A DNA stretch of 64,000 nt. It comes from Phytophthora colocasiae. Lineage: Eukaryota > Oomycota > Peronosporomycetes > Peronosporales > Peronosporaceae. Position 1 is the first letter of the stretch; every line of letters begins with the position of its first letter. This document shows positions 61,091-64,000 of the stretch, one piece after another. A program made the position numbers and the translations under genes. The stretch lies in assembly GCA_018806915.1 (NCBI GenBank), contig JAGKQI010000053.1:372001-436000 (forward strand), in the 5' to 3' direction. The notes beneath the pieces were generated by a model. The model ran no database searches. It worked only from the letters and a program-made list of their open reading frames with translations, and was not told where the DNA came from.

Positions 61091-63891
61091 ATGTCCGATC
61101 CGCCTCCTCGCCCCCTTTGACGCCGAGAACGCCCTCGAGCGAGCACTCGATCCGATCCGCCCGATCCACGGCCTCCCGCTTTCAACCCCGGGGTAAACCC
61201 CGAGCTGGTCACCTTGCAAGCGAGGCTGGCCCACAGCCAACGGATGCGCGAAACCTTGAGTCGCGATCGGGACCACCTGGACGACACCGTTCGCCGGTTG
61301 CGATCCGACATGGAGGATATGGAGCGCTTCCGGGACGACCAAGCGGAGGAGATCTTGCGGCTGAACGCCGAAATCGCTCATCTGCGATCGGGAACCGGAG
61401 ATGCTATCGGTGGGGACGCGATCGCCGCCTTGCAGGATCAGCGGGCCCAGCACGACGCCGAACCACGGGAGTCTGAGCAGCGACTGGCCCGGATCCAGGC
61501 GCGGCTAGACTCTGCGCTCGAGGATCTCGACTTCCGGCTGGCCAAACTTCGCATAGCCGGGGAGACGGAGATTGAACTCCGGGATGAGCTTCAGGATCGC
61601 GAACGGGAGCTCGCCGCCGTGCGTCATGACCTGACCCTCACTCAGCGTAGCCTTGATCGCTGGCAGAGGAACGATTCCTCCCAAGGTCCACAAGCGGCTA
61701 TGGCCATGCCCGCTGATCAGACTCGCCCGACGGCAGAGGAGGCTCGGTTGAGGTTGGAGTTGACTCGCCCGACGGCAGAGGAGGCTCGGTTGAGGTTGGA
61801 GTTGACGGGTCGCGTACCTGGAACGCGAGGCAGAGGATCACCAGGCTGAACTGGCTCGGGCACACCTCGCCTTGGAGGACGTATCCGCACCGGATTCTCG
61901 CGCCCCGCCTTTGGGTGCAACCGCCGATGCCGCCGCCGTATCCAGCCTGAAGCAAGATCTGGCAGATGCCTTGGGAAATCTGGAAATAATCCAGCACGAC
62001 CGGGACCAGCTCTCCGTCCAGCATCGTGCCGCCATTGCCGAGCGGGATCAGGCCGTCGCAGACCTGGATTAGGCCCGCCGGGATCAGGCGGTGCAAGATC
62101 TCAATCGAGTAACGGTAGACCGTGATCGAATCCAGGTCGACCTGGACGATGCCACCCAAGATCGTTTATCTGTCCTCGCAGACCTTGACGTGGCCCGTTC
62201 CGCCCGGGATGCGGCGACACAGGAACTCGACCAACTCCAGCGACAGAACGCGGAGCTTCGACAGGCTCATCAAGAGCTGGACGCTGATTATGCCGAAGCC
62301 GAACAACAGCTGCATCACGCCGAGGATTCCTCTGCTCGGTTGTCCTCGTGGATCGCGGATCGACGGGCGGCTCGTGCCACCAAAAGATCTCGAAGCGCCT
62401 CCGCTTCCCCGGCCGTTCCTTTCCTCACGCAAGCGTCCAGCTCGGAGCTCCTCAGCTCCCCGTGATCTAAAACCTGCAGCTACCGAAGCTCCCGGGTCAA
62501 CCCAGCCTGTCACACCCACGGTGGTCCCGACCCCGGCAGGATCAACGGCGAGTCCGCTGGATCTGTTGGCGGATCAAGCTTCTGGGCAAGCCGGAGGGGA
62601 GGAAACCGACACTCCAGCCCCTGATCCGACCCCAGCACCGACGGATCAGTCCGGATCGCTCCCCGCCGAGGGTGATTCGCCGGATGAGGAAGAGGAAGAC
62701 TCCGACTACGATCCCCAGCACCCATTCTCATCGCCGTCCGAAGAGGACGAGAGTCCAGAACCCAGCAATGGAACTAGTTCTGAGGCCGAATCGGAACGTT
62801 CCAACGAGGCGGAGGACTCCGAGGAGGACGAGATTCTACACATGGGCCGCCAACGGTCTATCTCGACGCACCGGCGCGAGTCCAGTCAGGTTCCGAGAGG
62901 CGGACCTTCTGGCACTCGTGGATCGGGGTCTCCGGACGGCTCAAGCCCATCTCCGGATGGATCAGGCCCGCCGTCTCCGGGATCACCTCCGGGTTCCCCG
63001 TCACCGCCGCCACCTCCTCCCGGCGGTTCCCCGCCCCTCAGGCTCCGACCACCCCTGTTCCCGGTCGCCTCCTTCATTCCAGGGTACGATCGGCAGCGTA
63101 CCTTCGCGGCCGCTGACATCGTGCCGTGGGATCCGCAGGTGATCGGGCAGTATTCGATCGTGGGTCTGATCGCCAGTTCTCTGGGCAAACGGTTGTTGAT
63201 CCCTTCGGGTTGGCTGTTCCCTTCCCAGATACAGGCCGGGCCTGCACCGACCCCCGGCACCGAATACCTCCACGAGTTGATCACGGGCGTGAACGTGCTT
63301 GATCTGCTGGCTCTGGAGCCGTGGAACGACTTCGCGAACCCGGGTCCCCTTACGTTCGACCTCGATCTGCATGAGAGGGAGGGAACACCCCTCGCGGCCG
63401 TGGCCGCCACCTATCGCGTCCTGGAGGAACGGCACCGTCAGGCATTTTGGGAGGCCACCCATAACTTCGAGATCACCTCTGCCATGCCGGATGCGGATCT
63501 TGAACTGCAGCGGTATTACGTTGCTCGCAAGGCCAGGCGGAGTCGGGCTGGGTCTGCTTGGCGCCAGTTCCTCGCCTCCTTCCCCGCCATAATGCGCGAC
63601 CAGTGGTTCGATCTCGACATCCTGTTGGATCCGTTCTTCCTTCACCTCCCCATTCCGTCGGTGGATGTGGTTCGTTGGTATCCCGGCGTGGTCTCTCGGC
63701 GTGCCAACCTGGCGGATCCCAACGCGAACGTCCCAGAGCCGGCGAACCTGATCGAGGCTCTGGAGGAGTGTGACGAGGCGGATCCGTGGCGTAACCAGTA
63801 TCGGCAAGACCCGGTCAACCATCCCGCTACCAGGATTCCCCGCCTTATCGGCAAGTTCAATCCTCCTCCCGCTGGGGCCGCTTCTCCGTAA
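61091..63891 (+). pseudogene. antisense ORF (aORF) of D
   Basis: Inverted copy of 55314-58117 with the same domains. One C is missing soon after the ATG (near 61107), which breaks the head. The long coiled-coil frame 61214-61849, the TAG at 62069 and the 589-codon C-terminal frame up to 63891 match B. A few residues differ in the C-terminal part. Confidence 0.7.
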
Positions 63892-64000
63892 GTCGTGCGA
63901 ACTCCGATCACCTGCAGCAAGGCTCGGGGCTTCTCCCCGAGTTCGGATTCGGAACCCCCTCCAGGGCCGTTCTTCATTCTTCCATCTCCAGTCGTAATTC

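Larger units (their letters stand above)
55208..64000. repeat. large palindrome: B 3' end and its inverted copy D
   Basis: The left arm, about 55208-59391, is repeated in reverse complement at about 59590-64000, with the centre near 59392. Arms differ by scattered substitutions and small indels, a 164-bp insertion and the 200-bp LTR end present only on the right. D shares with the B 3' LTR, and not with the 5' LTR, the 30-bp duplication and several single-base variants. Confidence 0.88.
59446..64000 (-). mobile_element. element D: inverted copy of the 3' end of B
   Basis: Minus-strand element with its 3' LTR at the left (59446-60986), then polypurine tract, antisense ORF (plus strand) and the start of the convergent spacer, running off the window at 64000. 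Gag and pol would lie to the right. Confidence 0.88.

Noticed and set aside
1..64000. Host genes, tRNA or rRNA genes between elements
   Set aside because: Every stretch could be assigned to a transposable element or to short unknown insertions; no cloverleaf or rRNA-like sequence was seen by eye.

Overview
The window is a dense nest of retrotransposons. I find no host gene, tRNA, rRNA or CRISPR array. The element types (chromodomain Ty3/gypsy families, a gypsy family with a second RNase H, a Ty1/copia element and a piggyBac-like DNA transposon) and the GATC-rich repeats fit the repeat-rich part of an oomycete genome, probably Phytophthora-like. That taxonomic call rests on family recognition from memory and was not tested by a search.

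Layout. (1) A Ty1/copia element on the minus strand is the oldest layer: 1-2602 holds integrase, protease and part of gag, and 31623-32266 holds the gag start and leader. (2) Gypsy element A (2603-31622, plus) sits inside its gag, with a matching AACG target duplication on both sides. (3) A is interrupted by a three-LTR array of a second gypsy family, C (6202-23848, minus): LTR-C1-LTR-C2-LTR. (4) C2 is split by a piggyBac-like transposon (17733-20201) flanked by TTAA. (5) A close relative of A, element E (minus, from 32267), lies in the copia leader. It holds a young intact gypsy element F (39178-45465; LTRs look identical by eye; TSD AGACG; one 1601-codon ORF). (6) Element B (plus, 45685-59391) is inserted in the E RNase H region. 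Its 3' end is followed by an inverted copy of itself (D, 59446 to the window end), giving a palindrome of more than 4 kb centred near 59392.

How the genes work. A, B, D and E belong to one clade: LTR, a PBS one base inside the LTR, gag, then PR-RT-RNase H-second RNase H-integrase-chromodomain. Between pol and the 3' LTR each carries a large ORF on the opposite strand (aORF) that starts about 105-130 bp inside the 3' LTR and runs toward pol. It encodes a Ser/Pro-rich head, long coiled coils, an acidic/Pro-rich middle and a conserved C-terminal domain I do not recognise. A/E and B/D have nearly identical gag-pol, but their aORF and U3 are strongly diverged, as if this part were an exchangeable or fast-evolving cassette. 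Family C has an unrelated antisense ORF in the same place.

The strongest unlisted signal is in family C. LTRs, gag, pol and the antisense ORF are packed with short near-perfect inverted repeats (arms about 7-12 bp, loops 0-10 nt), roughly one per 50 bp in the stretch I counted. F, copia and A/B do not show this on reading. Most gene copies in the window are broken; F is the only one that looks fully intact.
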